64,000 bases of DNA from Psychrobacter sp. PL19 (lineage in GTDB: Bacteria > Pseudomonadota > Gammaproteobacteria > Pseudomonadales > Moraxellaceae), in contig NZ_JAGING010000001.1 of assembly GCF_017875835.1 (NCBI RefSeq), forward strand, positions 3,055,998 to 3,119,997, read 5' to 3'. Numbering within the stretch: the first letter of the stretch is position 1; every line of letters starts with the position of its first letter. The position numbers were made by a program, and so were the translations under genes. The notes beneath the pieces were generated by a model. It had not been told where the DNA came from. It ran no database searches and saw only the letters and a program-made list of their open reading frames with translations. Positions 1-9,705 of the stretch are shown here, piece by piece.

Positions 1-1145
<1,145 letters not shown>

Positions 1146-1469
1146 ATGTCAAATATGTCCGAGCAACCGTCAACGACTGACAGTAGCGTCAGCCGCCACG
1201 AAATCCTAGAAGTTGCCAGCCTAGCGCGGTTGGGTATTGACGAAAATACAGCTGACAGCTACGCCAATGATATCAGCAAGATTTTAAACTTAATGAATAC
1301 CTTAGCAGCCGTAGATACCACAGATTTAACCCCGTTGGCTAATATTCATGAAGCCTGCCAAGACTTGCGTGCGGATGTTGCCAAGCATGATATCAATCGT
1401 GAACGCAATCAATCGGTCGCGCCAGCCGTTGAGCAAGGCTTATACCTAGTACCGCAAGTTATTGAATAG
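1146..1469 (+). CDS. gatC: Asp-tRNA(Asn)/Glu-tRNA(Gln) amidotransferase subunit C
   Basis: 107 aa, the usual size for GatC. It carries the family pattern ILEVASLARLGIDENTADSY near residue 20 and a C-terminal LRADV segment. GatC wraps around GatA and stabilises the GatCAB complex that converts misacylated Glu-tRNA(Gln) or Asp-tRNA(Asn) to the correct amide in the cytoplasm. The ATG at 1146 has a GGAG at 1137-1140; a second in-frame ATG three codons later is a less likely start. First gene of the gatC-gatA-gatB operon. Confidence 0.95.
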   Translation: MSNMSEQPSTTDSSVSRHEILEVASLARLGIDENTADSYANDISKILNLMNTLAAVDTTDLTPLANIHEACQDLRADVAKHDINRERNQSVAPAVEQGLYLVPQVIE

Positions 1470-1557
1470 CTTTTCGCTTAAAAACTTCGACTGACCAACT
1501 GATTTTATTTAGCTTTATTTTATTTTATGCAGTTAACATTTTGACGGACGACCCCTT

Positions 1558-3054
1558 ATGTCTGAACTTCATCTATTAAGTACCCAGCAGCTGATTACGG
1601 GCTTACAAGACCAACAATTTAGTAGCCTTGAGCTGACCGAACACTATATCAAGCGTATTGACGCTTTAGATAGCAAGATTAATAGCTTTATTACCCATAC
1701 TTCTGAGACCGCGCGTGCACAAGCGCAGGCAGCAGATGAGATGCGTGCGCAAGGCGATAAGCGTCCACTACTTGGCGTGCCGATGGCGCATAAAGATATC
1801 TTTTGTACCCAAGGCGTACTGACCACCTGCGGCTCTAAAATGCTGCATAATTTTGTCTCACCTTATGACGCGACTATTGTGACCAATATTGCTAGGGCCG
1901 GCATGATTAGTCTCGGCAAGCTCAATATGGATGAGTTCGCGATGGGCTCAGACAATAGCAGCTCTTATTATGGCACAGTGCAGAATCCATGGAATCTTGA
2001 GCGCGTGCCTGGCGGCTCATCCGGTGGTAGCGCATCAGCAGTAGCAGCAGGATTTATTCCAGTTGCGACCGCTAGTGATACTGGTGGCTCTATTCGTCAG
2101 CCCGCTTCGTTTTGTGGTTTGACCGGTATTAAGCCTACTTATGGCCGAGTCTCGCGTTTTGGTATGATTGCCTATGCCTCAAGTCTGGATCAAGCCGGCA
2201 GCCTAGGTCGTAGCGCCAAAGATTGCGCTTATCTATTACAGCCTATGGTCGGCCATGACCCACGCGATGCCACTTGTATTAAATACGACATCCCCGACTA
2301 CGTGCAAGATATCAACGATGCCGAAGCGCAAGCAGGCGATAAGCCATTCGCAGGTCTGCGTATCGGAATTGCCAAAGAGTATTTCGGTAAGGGACTAAAT
2401 GCCGAAGTCGATAAGGTGGTGCGCGCGGCATTACATAAGTATGAGGAACTTGGTGCGACGATTGTCGAAGTGAATATCACTGACCCTGAAATCACCCTGG
2501 CGACTTACTATATGCTAGCACCCGCCGAAGCCTCTTCAAACTTATCGCGCTTCGATGGCGTGCGTTTTGGTTATCGCTGTGAAAATCCAAAGGACTTAAT
2601 CGACTTATACACGCGCTCACGCTCTGAAGGCTTTGGCCCTGAAGTACAACGCCGGATCTTGATGGGGACTTATGCTCTATCAGCCGGTTATTTTGATGCT
2701 TACTATATTAAAGCTCAAAAAGTACGCCGCTTAATCATCAAAGACTTCGATGACGCTTTTGCCAACTGTGATGTGATTGCCAGCCCAACGGCACCAACCG
2801 CCGCTTATAAACTTAGCGACAACTTAGATCCCGCCACCATGTATCTGGGCGACGTTTATACCATTGGGGTTAACTTAGCCGGTTTGCCTGCGCTCAGCCA
2901 ACCAGTTGGCCTGACCTCTGAAGGGTTGCCTGTTGGTCTCCAGTTGATCGGACAGCATTGGCAAGAGAGCCAACTGCTGACTACCGCGCATCTGTTCCAG
3001 CAGCATACCGATCATCATTTACAACACTCTGCCATCGCTAAGGAGACGGTATAA
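1558..3054 (+). CDS. gatA: Glutamyl-tRNA(Gln) amidotransferase subunit A
   Basis: 498 aa amidase-signature enzyme that releases ammonia from glutamine for the GatCAB transamidation. The Ser-cisSer-Lys triad elements are visible: the Lys in [10 protein letters not shown] (about residue 79), the glycine/serine loop [14 protein letters not shown], and [14 protein letters not shown] with the nucleophile serine. The distance from gatC is 88 bp. The stop TAA (3052-3054) overlaps the gatB ATG by one base, a coupled arrangement. Full length, no anomalies. Confidence 0.97.
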   Translation: MSELHLLSTQQLITGLQDQQFSSLELTEHYIKRIDALDSKINSFITHTSETARAQAQAADEMRAQGDKRPLLGVPMAHKDIFCTQGVLTTCGSKMLHNFVSPYDATIVTNIARAGMISLGKLNMDEFAMGSDNSSSYYGTVQNPWNLERVPGGSSGGSASAVAAGFIPVATASDTGGSIRQPASFCGLTGIKPTYGRVSRFGMIAYASSLDQAGSLGRSAKDCAYLLQPMVGHDPRDATCIKYDIPDYVQDINDAEAQAGDKPFAGLRIGIAKEYFGKGLNAEVDKVVRAALHKYEELGATIVEVNITDPEITLATYYMLAPAEASSNLSRFDGVRFGYRCENPKDLIDLYTRSRSEGFGPEVQRRILMGTYALSAGYFDAYYIKAQKVRRLIIKDFDDAFANCDVIASPTAPTAAYKLSDNLDPATMYLGDVYTIGVNLAGLPALSQPVGLTSEGLPVGLQLIGQHWQESQLLTTAHLFQQHTDHHLQHSAIAKETV

Positions 3055-4592
3055 TGAATACAGCAACTGATAACAGCACCGTCCATGAAAATACTGTACG
3101 CCCTGAGGCTTTGCGTTCAGAGCTATTGGTCGATGGCTATGAAGTGGTCATTGGCATTGAGGTTCACTGTCAGCTCAATACCGACAGTAAGATCTTTTCA
3201 AGCGCGCCAATCGACTTCGGCCATGAGCCCAATACCCAAGCCAGCATCGTGGATTTAGGTCTGCCTGGTGTCTTACCTGTCCTCAATAGTGGCGTAGTAG
3301 AACGCGCGCTAAAATTTGGGATGGGCGTTGATGCTGAACTTGGACTATTCAATACCTTTGACCGTAAAAACTACTTTTACCCTGACTTACCAAAAGGCTA
3401 TCAAATCACCCAAATGGCCAACCCTATCGTTGGTCGTGGCCATATTGATGTGGTAGTTAATGAAGGTGATAACAACGAATACCCTAAACGTATGGGCATC
3501 ACACGCGCTCACTTAGAAGAAGATGCGGGCAAGTCTGTCCACGATGCGGTCGATGGTATGACCGGCGTGGACCTCAACCGCGCTGGCACGCCGCTGATTG
3601 AGATTGTCTCAGAGCCTGATATGCGCTCAGCTCATGAAGCACTTGCTTATATCAAAGCCATTCATCAGCTGGTCACCTGGCTGGGTATCTCTGATGCCAT
3701 CATGGCGGAAGGTTCGTTCCGTTGTGACTGTAACGTCTCCATACGCAAACCTGGTACGCCACTGGGTACTCGTACTGAGCTCAAAAACCTAAACTCATTC
3801 CGCAATATCGAACGCGCTATCAACCGTGAAATCGAACGTCAGATTGATATTATCGAGGAAGGTGGTAAAGTCGTACAAGCGACGATGCTTTATGATCCAG
3901 AGCAAGACGAGACCCGCGCCATGCGTAGCAAGGAAGAAGCCAACGACTATCGTTACTTCCCTGACCCTGACTTGCTACCAGTGCGTATTGAGCAACATAC
4001 CGTTGATACCATTAGAGCAACAATGCCTGAACTACCAGTGGCACGCCGTGCGCGCTTAGAGATCGAGCTTGAGCTATCTGAATATGACGCGCGTATCTTG
4101 ACTGGTAGCCGTCAGCTGGCTGATTATTTTGAAGCTGTGGTTAGCGAAGTCGGTCAGCAACACGCCAAGATTGCTGCTAACTGGGTCATGGGTGACTTGT
4201 TGGGTGCGCTGAATAAAGACGATAAAGACATTACAACCTCTCCTATTAGCGCTAAGCAATTAGCCGGTATGCTCAAACGACTCTTTGATGACACACTATC
4301 AGGTAAGCTGGCTAAAAAAGCTTTTAGCGCGTTATATGAGCGCGAATTTGGTGATGCCGAGGATGCCGCGGATCAAATCATCGAAGCCAAGGGTCTCAAA
4401 CAAGAAACTGATACCGGCGCTATTAAAGCTATCGTTGAAGATGTGATTGCCAACAATGAAGCTATGGTTGAAGAGTATCGTGGTGGTAAGGAAAAAGCCT
4501 TTAACGGTCTGGTCGGGCAAGTGATGAAAGCCAGCCGCGGTAGTGCCAACCCACAACAGGTGAATCAAATCCTAAAAGAGTTATTGGGTTAA
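3054..4592 (+). CDS. gatB: Aspartyl/glutamyl-tRNA amidotransferase subunit B
   Basis: 512 aa. The N-terminal catalytic (PET112) domain shows [16 protein letters not shown] and the [14 protein letters not shown] segment; the C-terminal YqeY-like tail domain, which recognises the tRNA, ends in the region [18 protein letters not shown]. GatB is the kinase/transamidase subunit that activates the misacylated tRNA and accepts ammonia from GatA. It starts inside the gatA stop codon, with AAGGAG at 3040-3045 as ribosome binding site. Last gene of the operon. Confidence 0.97.
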   Translation: MNTATDNSTVHENTVRPEALRSELLVDGYEVVIGIEVHCQLNTDSKIFSSAPIDFGHEPNTQASIVDLGLPGVLPVLNSGVVERALKFGMGVDAELGLFNTFDRKNYFYPDLPKGYQITQMANPIVGRGHIDVVVNEGDNNEYPKRMGITRAHLEEDAGKSVHDAVDGMTGVDLNRAGTPLIEIVSEPDMRSAHEALAYIKAIHQLVTWLGISDAIMAEGSFRCDCNVSIRKPGTPLGTRTELKNLNSFRNIERAINREIERQIDIIEEGGKVVQATMLYDPEQDETRAMRSKEEANDYRYFPDPDLLPVRIEQHTVDTIRATMPELPVARRARLEIELELSEYDARILTGSRQLADYFEAVVSEVGQQHAKIAANWVMGDLLGALNKDDKDITTSPISAKQLAGMLKRLFDDTLSGKLAKKAFSALYEREFGDAEDAADQIIEAKGLKQETDTGAIKAIVEDVIANNEAMVEEYRGGKEKAFNGLVGQVMKASRGSANPQQVNQILKELLG

Positions 4593-4664
4593 GGTTAATT
4601 AGTAGTAAACTGGACTGATTGTTGTCAGTAAAATCTATTTGCAGATTCGAGAAATAATTAACTC

Positions 4665-4692
4665 TTGCAATATGCAAGATTTTGCGTAGAAT
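4665..4692 (+). promoter_or_regulatory. Likely sigma70 promoter of tRNA-Pro
   Basis: TTGCAA at 4665-4670, a 16-bp spacer and TAGAAT at 4687-4692, placing the start of transcription a few bases before the tRNA at 4704. Assignment by pattern only. Confidence 0.5.
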
Positions 4693-4703
4693 AGTCAGGC
4701 ATT

Positions 4704-4780
4704 CGGGGCGTAGCGCAGTCTGGTAGCGCACTACACTGGGGGTGTAGGGGTCGCAGGTTCAAATCCTGCCGTTCCGACCA
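4704..4780 (+). tRNA. tRNA-Pro (anticodon GGG)
   Basis: 77 nt with encoded CCA. The acceptor stem CGGGGCG pairs with CGTTCCG (two G-T pairs), the D arm is GCGCAGTCTGGTAGCGC, the anticodon loop CTGGGGG gives anticodon GGG, and the T loop is GGTTCAAATCC. A P4-type integrase gene begins about 160 bp downstream, so the 3' end of this tRNA is the probable attachment site of the adjacent element. Confidence 0.95.
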
Positions 4781-4792
4781 AACATAGATATA

Positions 4793-4836
4793 GGGTAGAC
4801 CGTCATTGACTGTCTGCCCTTTATTTTGGGCGTTTT
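4793..4836 (+). terminator. Terminator-like hairpin after tRNA-Pro
   Basis: GGGTAGAC (4793-4800) pairs with GTCTGCCC (4812-4819) and is followed by TTTATTTT. An alternative GCCC/GGGC hairpin follows, with a run of T from 4833. Confidence 0.5.
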
Positions 4837-4882
4837 TTGGGTTTTCACTGCCTTATAGGTGTATGGCGTTCTATATAGAATG

Positions 4883-4930
4883 TTGGTATTATTGTTGGTA
4901 TTGAGCAGTACCAACATGGACAATACCAAC
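4883..4930. repeat. Cluster of GTTGGTATT repeats (putative integrase arm sites, left)
   Basis: GTTGGTATT occurs twice in direct orientation (GTTGGTATTATTGTTGGTAT) and then twice inverted as GTACCAAC and AATACCAAC within about 50 bp in front of the integrase gene. The same 20-bp double motif occurs again near 9492, at the other side of the accessory segment. This layout fits arm-type binding sites of a tyrosine recombinase or an operator for int; function is inferred. Confidence 0.5.
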
Positions 4931-4943
4931 AAAGGATAGACCC

Positions 4944-6185
4944 ATACCCCTAACCCATACAGGTATCAACAAGCTAACTCCTAGCCCCACCTCTATTGAT
5001 ACAAAACGACCTGATAAACATAGCGATGGTAACGGGCTGCAATTATGGGTGCGTTATACGGGCGTTAAGTCATGGATCAGCGCCTACCGCTGGCAAGGCA
5101 AACAGCAAACCCTCACTATTGGCACTTATCCAGTAATGAGCTTACAAAATGCACGCCAGCGCAATATTGAAATCAAAAGATTAATAGCTGATGGTGTGAA
5201 TCCCAAAGACGATAAAAAACGCCAACAAGCTGACAATGACGGATCACGGGCGTTCAATACCATAGCCCAGCGCTGGCATGATGACCGCAAGTCACATATA
5301 GCCCCTACTACCTATAGCCGTGATTACTCACAGTACCAACGCGATATTAAGCCGTTCATTGGTAACATGAATATAGAGGACATAACCGCTCCTGATGTTT
5401 TGGCTATCGGTAAAGCTATCGAAGCGAGGGGCGCTAGTGATATGGCAAGGCGTGCAATACGTCAAGTAGGGCAGATATTCAAACAAGCCATACGTGAGGG
5501 CTTAATCAATACCAACCCAGCCAACGACTTAACCGAAGCGCTAAAACCGCATAAGGTAAAGCACCATAGTCGTATCACTAGCCAGCAATTACCAAAGCTA
5601 CTACAAGACATTAACGCCTATGATGGTGATGTACTGATAAAGCTAGGCTTATGGTTTTTGTGCTACACGTTTGTGAGAACGCAAGAACTACGCTTTATGG
5701 AGTGGGCAGAAATAGACTATCAAGCTAAAGTATGGCGCATACCAGCCGACAAGATGAAAATGGATAGACCGCATCTAGTACCGTTAGTACCGCAAACAAT
5801 GGCACTCTTAGAGCAAATCAAACAACTAGGCTTTTCGGACAAGTATGTTTTCTTTAATACCTCAACCCGTAAACCATACAGCATGAACGCATTTATCACT
5901 GCCCTATGGCGCATGGGCTATAAAGGGCGTATGACTGGTCACGGCTTTCGTGGACTTGCCAGCACTACCCTACACGAACAAGAATTTATGCACGAAGCCA
6001 TAGAGCTACAGCTGGCACATGAAAAAGAGAACAAGATCAGCAAGGCATACAACGGGGCGCAGCATTTACCCTACAGAACCAAGATGATGAACGAATGGGC
6101 AAACTTCATTGATGATGCTTACGCTGGCAAGTTGGATAACGTCATACACGGTAACTTTAAGCAACAAGCACAAAAGCTAAGTTAG
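4944..6185 (+). CDS. P4-type tyrosine recombinase (integrase)
   Basis: Site-specific recombinase that would integrate and excise the element at the adjacent tRNA-Pro. Family-typical parts are present: an N-terminal DUF4102-type arm-binding segment (TKRPDKHSDGNGLQLWV), a core SAM-like domain, and the catalytic domain with R (TQELRFMEW), the HGFR box and a late Y (KAYNGA region). The usual P4-integrase N terminus (xPLTHTGINKL) can only be reached from an ATA codon at 4944, which has AAAGGA at 4931-4936, seven bases upstream. No ATG, GTG or TTG exists in frame until a GTG at 5049, and that start would delete about 35 conserved residues. So either ATA is used, giving about 413 aa, or the start has mutated and the gene is impaired. 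Confidence 0.85.
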   Translation: MPLTHTGINKLTPSPTSIDTKRPDKHSDGNGLQLWVRYTGVKSWISAYRWQGKQQTLTIGTYPVMSLQNARQRNIEIKRLIADGVNPKDDKKRQQADNDGSRAFNTIAQRWHDDRKSHIAPTTYSRDYSQYQRDIKPFIGNMNIEDITAPDVLAIGKAIEARGASDMARRAIRQVGQIFKQAIREGLINTNPANDLTEALKPHKVKHHSRITSQQLPKLLQDINAYDGDVLIKLGLWFLCYTFVRTQELRFMEWAEIDYQAKVWRIPADKMKMDRPHLVPLVPQTMALLEQIKQLGFSDKYVFFNTSTRKPYSMNAFITALWRMGYKGRMTGHGFRGLASTTLHEQEFMHEAIELQLAHEKENKISKAYNGAQHLPYRTKMMNEWANFIDDAYAGKLDNVIHGNFKQQAQKLS

Positions 6186-6305
6186 GGCTTAGCTATAACA
6201 ACTATGCCTGGCTAGGACTAATTACCCAAAAGCCAGCCGTTCACACACCCTTATGCTGTCACTGCCTTGCACCTACTTTGATTTAAGGGTGTAGGGGTGT
6301 GAATT

Positions 6306-7213
6306 GTGGGATTACTAGATGCAGCAATAGAGAAAGCGAACTGCTATATATCACCAAAAGACTTCTTATGTTTTATGTCGTATAAGCTAGGAGAGCCAAT
6401 TAAAGAGATCATATCTTTTTTGCTGCATAACAATTTTGATGAGCTAGTAAACGAATATTACATAGATCAACATTACCGCATTTACTCATACAACGATATT
6501 GATTGTAAGTATAAAACCAGTACGCTATTTCATGAGATCGCAAAAGATGGCTTTCTCGACTATATGATGTTTTGTAATTTTTTTATGATGATTGCCTAAA
6601 AGATGATGATGCAGATTTAGATTTAGATTTTTACGAGCCTATTGAAATAGACTTTTATTATAGTTTAGAAGAACTGCAGAAAATTGGCTTTTTAAAGAAG
6701 CTCAACTTGCCTTTAGAGAAAGGTAGGACGCTAGATTATAGCGTGACTGGCGATGATATGGTGACAGCTAAAGAGCCTAAGGACGGGATAAGATCATTTA
6801 AACTAATAGACACTAATGTCGTAAGTGCGGCGGAAAGAGCCAAACAAGAATAATCTATAATAGATGAGTATGGCTATGGATCACAAGCGCATAGTATCTA
6901 TAAGACTCTTGAGATGGCAGCAAAAGGAGAGCCTGAAACAATAGTGCAAGGCGAACTAGAAACAAGCAATCAACTTATCAACGACCTTAAAGAGCAGGTA
7001 GTGCAGCTTATTGCTGATAATGACAATCTCGATAAACGACTAGAAAGCCTAGCAGATACGCCAGCCGATGACTTAAAAACAGTGCCACACCAAGCATACA
7101 AGACTGTAGATAGAGTAATGTATGCAATGGCTCAACTTACTAAAGTGGATAATTCAAAACCATACAGCCAAAATAATCCATCTTTAAACGCTAGTATTAC
7201 TACCTTACTATAG
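6306..7213 (+). pseudogene. Broken gene of unknown function (frameshift plus in-frame stop)
   Basis: A GTG-start frame (6306-6599, 97 aa) stops just after a run of seven T at 6578-6584. In the next frame the protein continues without a start (FYDDCLKDDDADLDL and on) to a TAA at 6851-6853, and directly after that stop the same frame continues as SIIDEYGYGSQAHSIYKTLE into the open frame 6914-7213. One extra T in the run would rejoin the first two parts. I read this as one gene of about 300 codons with a one-base deletion and a nonsense mutation; the last part (99 aa, coiled-coil-like around residues 15-45) might still be translated from its own ATG. No known family recognised. Confidence 0.55.
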
Positions 7214-7279
7214 AACCTCTATTAAGCCCTACCCCATAATATAGCAACCATGAGCCGTTACACACCGTAGCGGTATGTC

Positions 7280-7468
7280 ATGGAGCTACAAACTACGCAA
7301 AATACACCAGTGATCCCTTTTACTGGTGACACCTCGCACAACACCGAACCAACCACTGCAAACAATCCATCTATGCAACTGCCTACTACTGGCATGGGCA
7401 GAGCTAAAGATGTTCTGCCCTTACATGACAAGGCTTATGGCAACTTTAGCAGGTTTTTAGAGGTATAA
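7280..7468 (+). CDS. Hypothetical small protein
   Basis: 62 aa, rich in T, N and P at the N terminus, with no recognisable domain. It lies between the decayed gene and a terminator hairpin at 7478-7504. There is no clear ribosome binding site, so it may not be a real gene. Confidence 0.25.
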   Translation: MELQTTQNTPVIPFTGDTSHNTEPTTANNPSMQLPTTGMGRAKDVLPLHDKAYGNFSRFLEV

Positions 7469-7477
7469 AACTATATT

Positions 7478-7504
7478 GGTAAGCGTTCATCGTCTGCCTT
7501 TTTT
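7478..7504 (+). terminator. Terminator hairpin (first of two related copies)
   Basis: GGTAAGCG-TTCAT-CGTCTGCC followed by six T. It is nearly the same sequence as the hairpin after the antitoxin gene (8277-8304), so one is likely a duplicate of the other. Confidence 0.6.
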
Positions 7505-7581
7505 ATGCCTAGAGTTTTGTATAGATCAAAGGTAAACAAAATAGCGAACACAATCACAACTTGTTATCTATTATCCAAAAG

Positions 7582-7610
7582 TTTACAATCAAGCATAAGT
7601 ATTCTAATAA
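7582..7610 (+). promoter_or_regulatory. Promoter of the toxin-antitoxin pair
   Basis: TTTACA at 7582-7587, a 17-bp spacer, and TAATAA at 7605-7610. The predicted start point falls at about 7617, on or next to the toxin ATG, which suggests a leaderless or nearly leaderless transcript. Confidence 0.55.
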
Positions 7611-7616
7611 TTTGCC

Positions 7617-7946
7617 ATGATGATTGACATTAACCAAACCGAACAATTTAGTCGCTGGCTGCATAAGCTGAAAGATCCACTAGGTAAAGTTGGTGTATTA
7701 GCACGTATTAAGCGAGCGCAAGGTGGTAATTTTGGTGACCATAAGCTTCTGCCAGACACAGGCGGTATCTATGAGATGCGTATATTCAAAGGTAACGGTT
7801 ACCGTGTCTATTATGCCCAGCAAGGAGATACCCTCTATCTATTGTTGATAGGAGGCAGTAAAGACAGCCAACCAAACGATATTACTAAGGCTTGCACACT
7901 ATGGCAGCAAGTCACGGATCAAGAAAAGGAGCTTCCTAATGACTGA
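7617..7946 (+). CDS. RelE/HigB-family toxin of a type II toxin-antitoxin pair
   Basis: 109 aa, the usual length of the 'phage-derived Gp49-like / addiction module killer' family. Diagnostic segments are RIKRAQGGNFGDHKLL, GIYEMRIFKGNGYRVYY and LLLIGGSKDSQPNDI. Members are small RelE-fold proteins, thought to cleave mRNA at the ribosome. It overlaps the downstream antitoxin gene by 8 bp, in the toxin-first order typical of this subfamily. Two ATG codons in tandem (7617, 7620); either could be used. It probably stabilises the integrated element. Confidence 0.9.
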   Translation: MMIDINQTEQFSRWLHKLKDPLGKVGVLARIKRAQGGNFGDHKLLPDTGGIYEMRIFKGNGYRVYYAQQGDTLYLLLIGGSKDSQPNDITKACTLWQQVTDQEKELPND

Positions 7947-8244
7947 TATTAAAACTAGCCAATTTGATGTGGCGGAATACCTGACAGATGAAACTCTCAT
8001 CAATGCTTATTTAAACGAAATATTAACTGATGGTATGCCTAGCGAGTTTATCCAAGCTTTAAACGATGTGGCAAAAGCAAAAGGAATGAACGAGCTGGCA
8101 CAAAAGACAGGTATAAGACGCGAAAGCCTTTATAAGACGTTGAGATCAGAAAAGCCGCGTTTTGATACCATGCTAAAGATTATTGACGGCATGGGCTTAC
8201 AAATCACTTTGACCCCTAAAGCAGAACCTTGCTTAGACGCTTAG
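7939..8244 (+). CDS. HigA-like HTH antitoxin
   Basis: 101 aa partner of the preceding toxin. The middle of the protein holds a Xre-type helix-turn-helix (MNELAQKTGIRRESLYKTLR) and the C-terminal part is KIIDGMGLQITLTPK, as in the 'addiction module antidote' family. It binds and neutralises the toxin and usually represses the promoter of the pair. The ATG lies inside the toxin gene behind an AAGGAG, so the two are translationally coupled. The gene ends at the hairpin at 8277. Confidence 0.9.
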   Translation: MTDIKTSQFDVAEYLTDETLINAYLNEILTDGMPSEFIQALNDVAKAKGMNELAQKTGIRRESLYKTLRSEKPRFDTMLKIIDGMGLQITLTPKAEPCLDA

Positions 8245-8276
8245 ACGTTGAACAGTATTCAATTATTATTTTAAGA

Positions 8277-8304
8277 GGTAGGCGTTTATCGTCTGCCTTT
8301 TTTT
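8277..8304 (+). terminator. Rho-independent terminator of the toxin-antitoxin operon
   Basis: GGTAGGCG (8277-8284) pairs with CGTCTGCC (8290-8297) across a TTTAT loop and is followed by seven T. Confidence 0.8.
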
Positions 8305-8333
8305 ATAGTAGTCCGAAAAACCCACCAATCAGC

Positions 8334-9133
8334 CCTTTTTATAGTGTCCAAAAACACTAGGATTTCCCTAAGGTTTATTGATCCACAATGTTTACTTTGA
8401 TATGAGGTGCAACATGTTGACCAATGTTGACGTTCAAATCAGTTTACAGGCAGTAAAAAAGTATAGTCATAAAATGAAATTACCTTTACCCAGCGATACG
8501 GATCACAAAAAATGGATAGAGGGGACGATAGCGCAAAGCATCGCTATCATTAGCCTATAGCGTTACAACGCCATTACAACGCCATTTAAGCAGTATAAAG
8601 CTTACCACCGCAAGCGTAGAACCTCACAAAACCTCGCTTTTATTTCAATATTAGCAACACTCACTACGCAAGATTGCTCCATCAAATCATCTACAATCAT
8701 CTACCTTAGATTGCCTCAACAACCCCATAAAACCCCATATCAAGAACCATACAAAACCGTACATTTTGCCCACCGATGATAAGCCCAAGAACTTAACTAA
8801 ACTTAACATTTACAGCGACACCGCCAACGGTCAAAACCTTATAAAACCTTACATTGAAAACCTGTCAAAACCATACACTCAAACTCCGATAATGCTGACA
8901 TTAAGTAGCTCATAACCTCATCATTACACTATTAGCAAACCCAGTAGCTACAAAGGCTTATCTAGTTTATAGACAAGTATCGCGCGCACACGCGAGGTAA
9001 GCACCAATTACAGGGTTTTTTTACACTATAAAAAGGCTATTCACAATAATAATTAGAGTCCATAAAAAGAGGTGATTTATATAATACTTGCACACTATAA
9101 AAAAGGATTTTTTGGAGTCCATAAAAAGGGGTA
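8334..9133. repeat. Repeat family ACACTATAAAAAGG / GAGTCCATAAAAAG
   Basis: ACACTATAAAAAGG occurs at about 9022 and, with one extra A, at about 9092, and in inverted orientation at 8334-8347. GAGTCCATAAAAAG follows the two direct copies at about 9055 and 9114. Repeats of this kind are common at element ends and origins; no function can be assigned. Confidence 0.5.
8620..8878. repeat. Five iteron-like 20-bp repeats
   Basis: Near-copies of AACCNTACAAAACCNTACAT begin at 8620, 8721, 8745, 8835 and 8859. Each is itself a tandem pair of a 10-bp half unit (AACCNTACAA). Four of the five form two pairs with exactly 24 bp between starts. They lie in non-coding DNA of the integrated element. The arrangement suggests protein binding sites such as iterons, or excisionase or integrase sites. 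Confidence 0.6.
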
Positions 9134-9143
9134 GTTATTACAC

Positions 9144-9293
9144 ATGCTAAGCGCGGCTAAAATTGAGTTGTTGGACACGTTAGGGTGGGTTTATGGAACA
9201 GTACGCGCACGGGTGCAATTCATGCTAATGATGGATAGTTTCTTTCAGGTACAAGGTAGTTTTGTGACAAGTCACCCCCTATTCAGAATTTGA
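9144..9293 (+). CDS. Possible small ORF in the repeat region
   Basis: 49 codons starting MLSAAKIELLDTLGWVYGTV, behind an AAAAAGGGG purine stretch that could serve as ribosome binding site. No family recognised and no neighbour that hints at a job. Could be chance. Confidence 0.25.
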   Translation: MLSAAKIELLDTLGWVYGTVRARVQFMLMMDSFFQVQGSFVTSHPLFRI

Positions 9294-9491
9294 CCTCATG
9301 CAAGAAAGTTGCAAGCTAAAAATAGTGTTGTTTAGTTAGTATTCTTATAAACGAATATATAGAATGAACCTAAGAGTAAATAGCTCTATGACAATACTGA
9401 ATAATACCGAACTCTCAAATAGTACAATCAATTACAAAATAATATCCAATGAGCTGCAAACAGCCGAAAAATAGTATTATCAAAAATGATT

Positions 9492-9511
9492 GTTGGTATT
9501 ATTGTTGGTAT
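9492..9511. repeat. Second GTTGGTATT double repeat (putative arm site, right)
   Basis: Exact copy of the 20-bp GTTGGTATTATTGTTGGTAT found in front of the integrase at 4883. Same orientation as the left copy; it marks the far end of the accessory segment. Confidence 0.5.
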
Positions 9512-9705
9512 CGTCAATATATAAAAATATAAAACCTATACTTTCAACAACTACCTGACACCGCTATAGAAAGAAAAACGATACTTTAACAAAAACCTCT
9601 TATCAGCTGTCCTAAATTAGTTGGCCACTACATACCTACTATAGCTAGACTTTTACTAGACGAGCCGTTAGGGTAAATCCTCTACAACTCACTTTGGTTC
9701 ATCCT

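Larger units (their letters stand above)
8561..9705. other. Repeat-rich, nearly gene-free right part of the tRNA-Pro element
   Basis: About 1.1 kb with no convincing gene other than a possible 49-codon frame at 9144. It holds the iteron-like repeats, the ATAAAAAGG repeats and the second GTTGGTATT pair near 9492. I could not find a convincing copy of the tRNA-Pro 3' end here, so the right boundary of the element is uncertain (between about 9515 and 9690). Confidence 0.5.

Noticed and set aside
8378..8560. 60-codon frame with a TTG start
   Set aside because: No ribosome binding site, no family features, and it lies in degenerate DNA after the toxin-antitoxin terminator.
8980..8996. CGCGCGCACACGCG stretch as a special structure
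   Set aside because: Short alternating purine-pyrimidine run; nothing else around it supports a function.
9515..9705. Copy of the tRNA-Pro 3' end as right attachment site
   Set aside because: GGGTAAATCCTC at about 9671 has some likeness to the T-loop region, but the match is too short and imperfect to accept.
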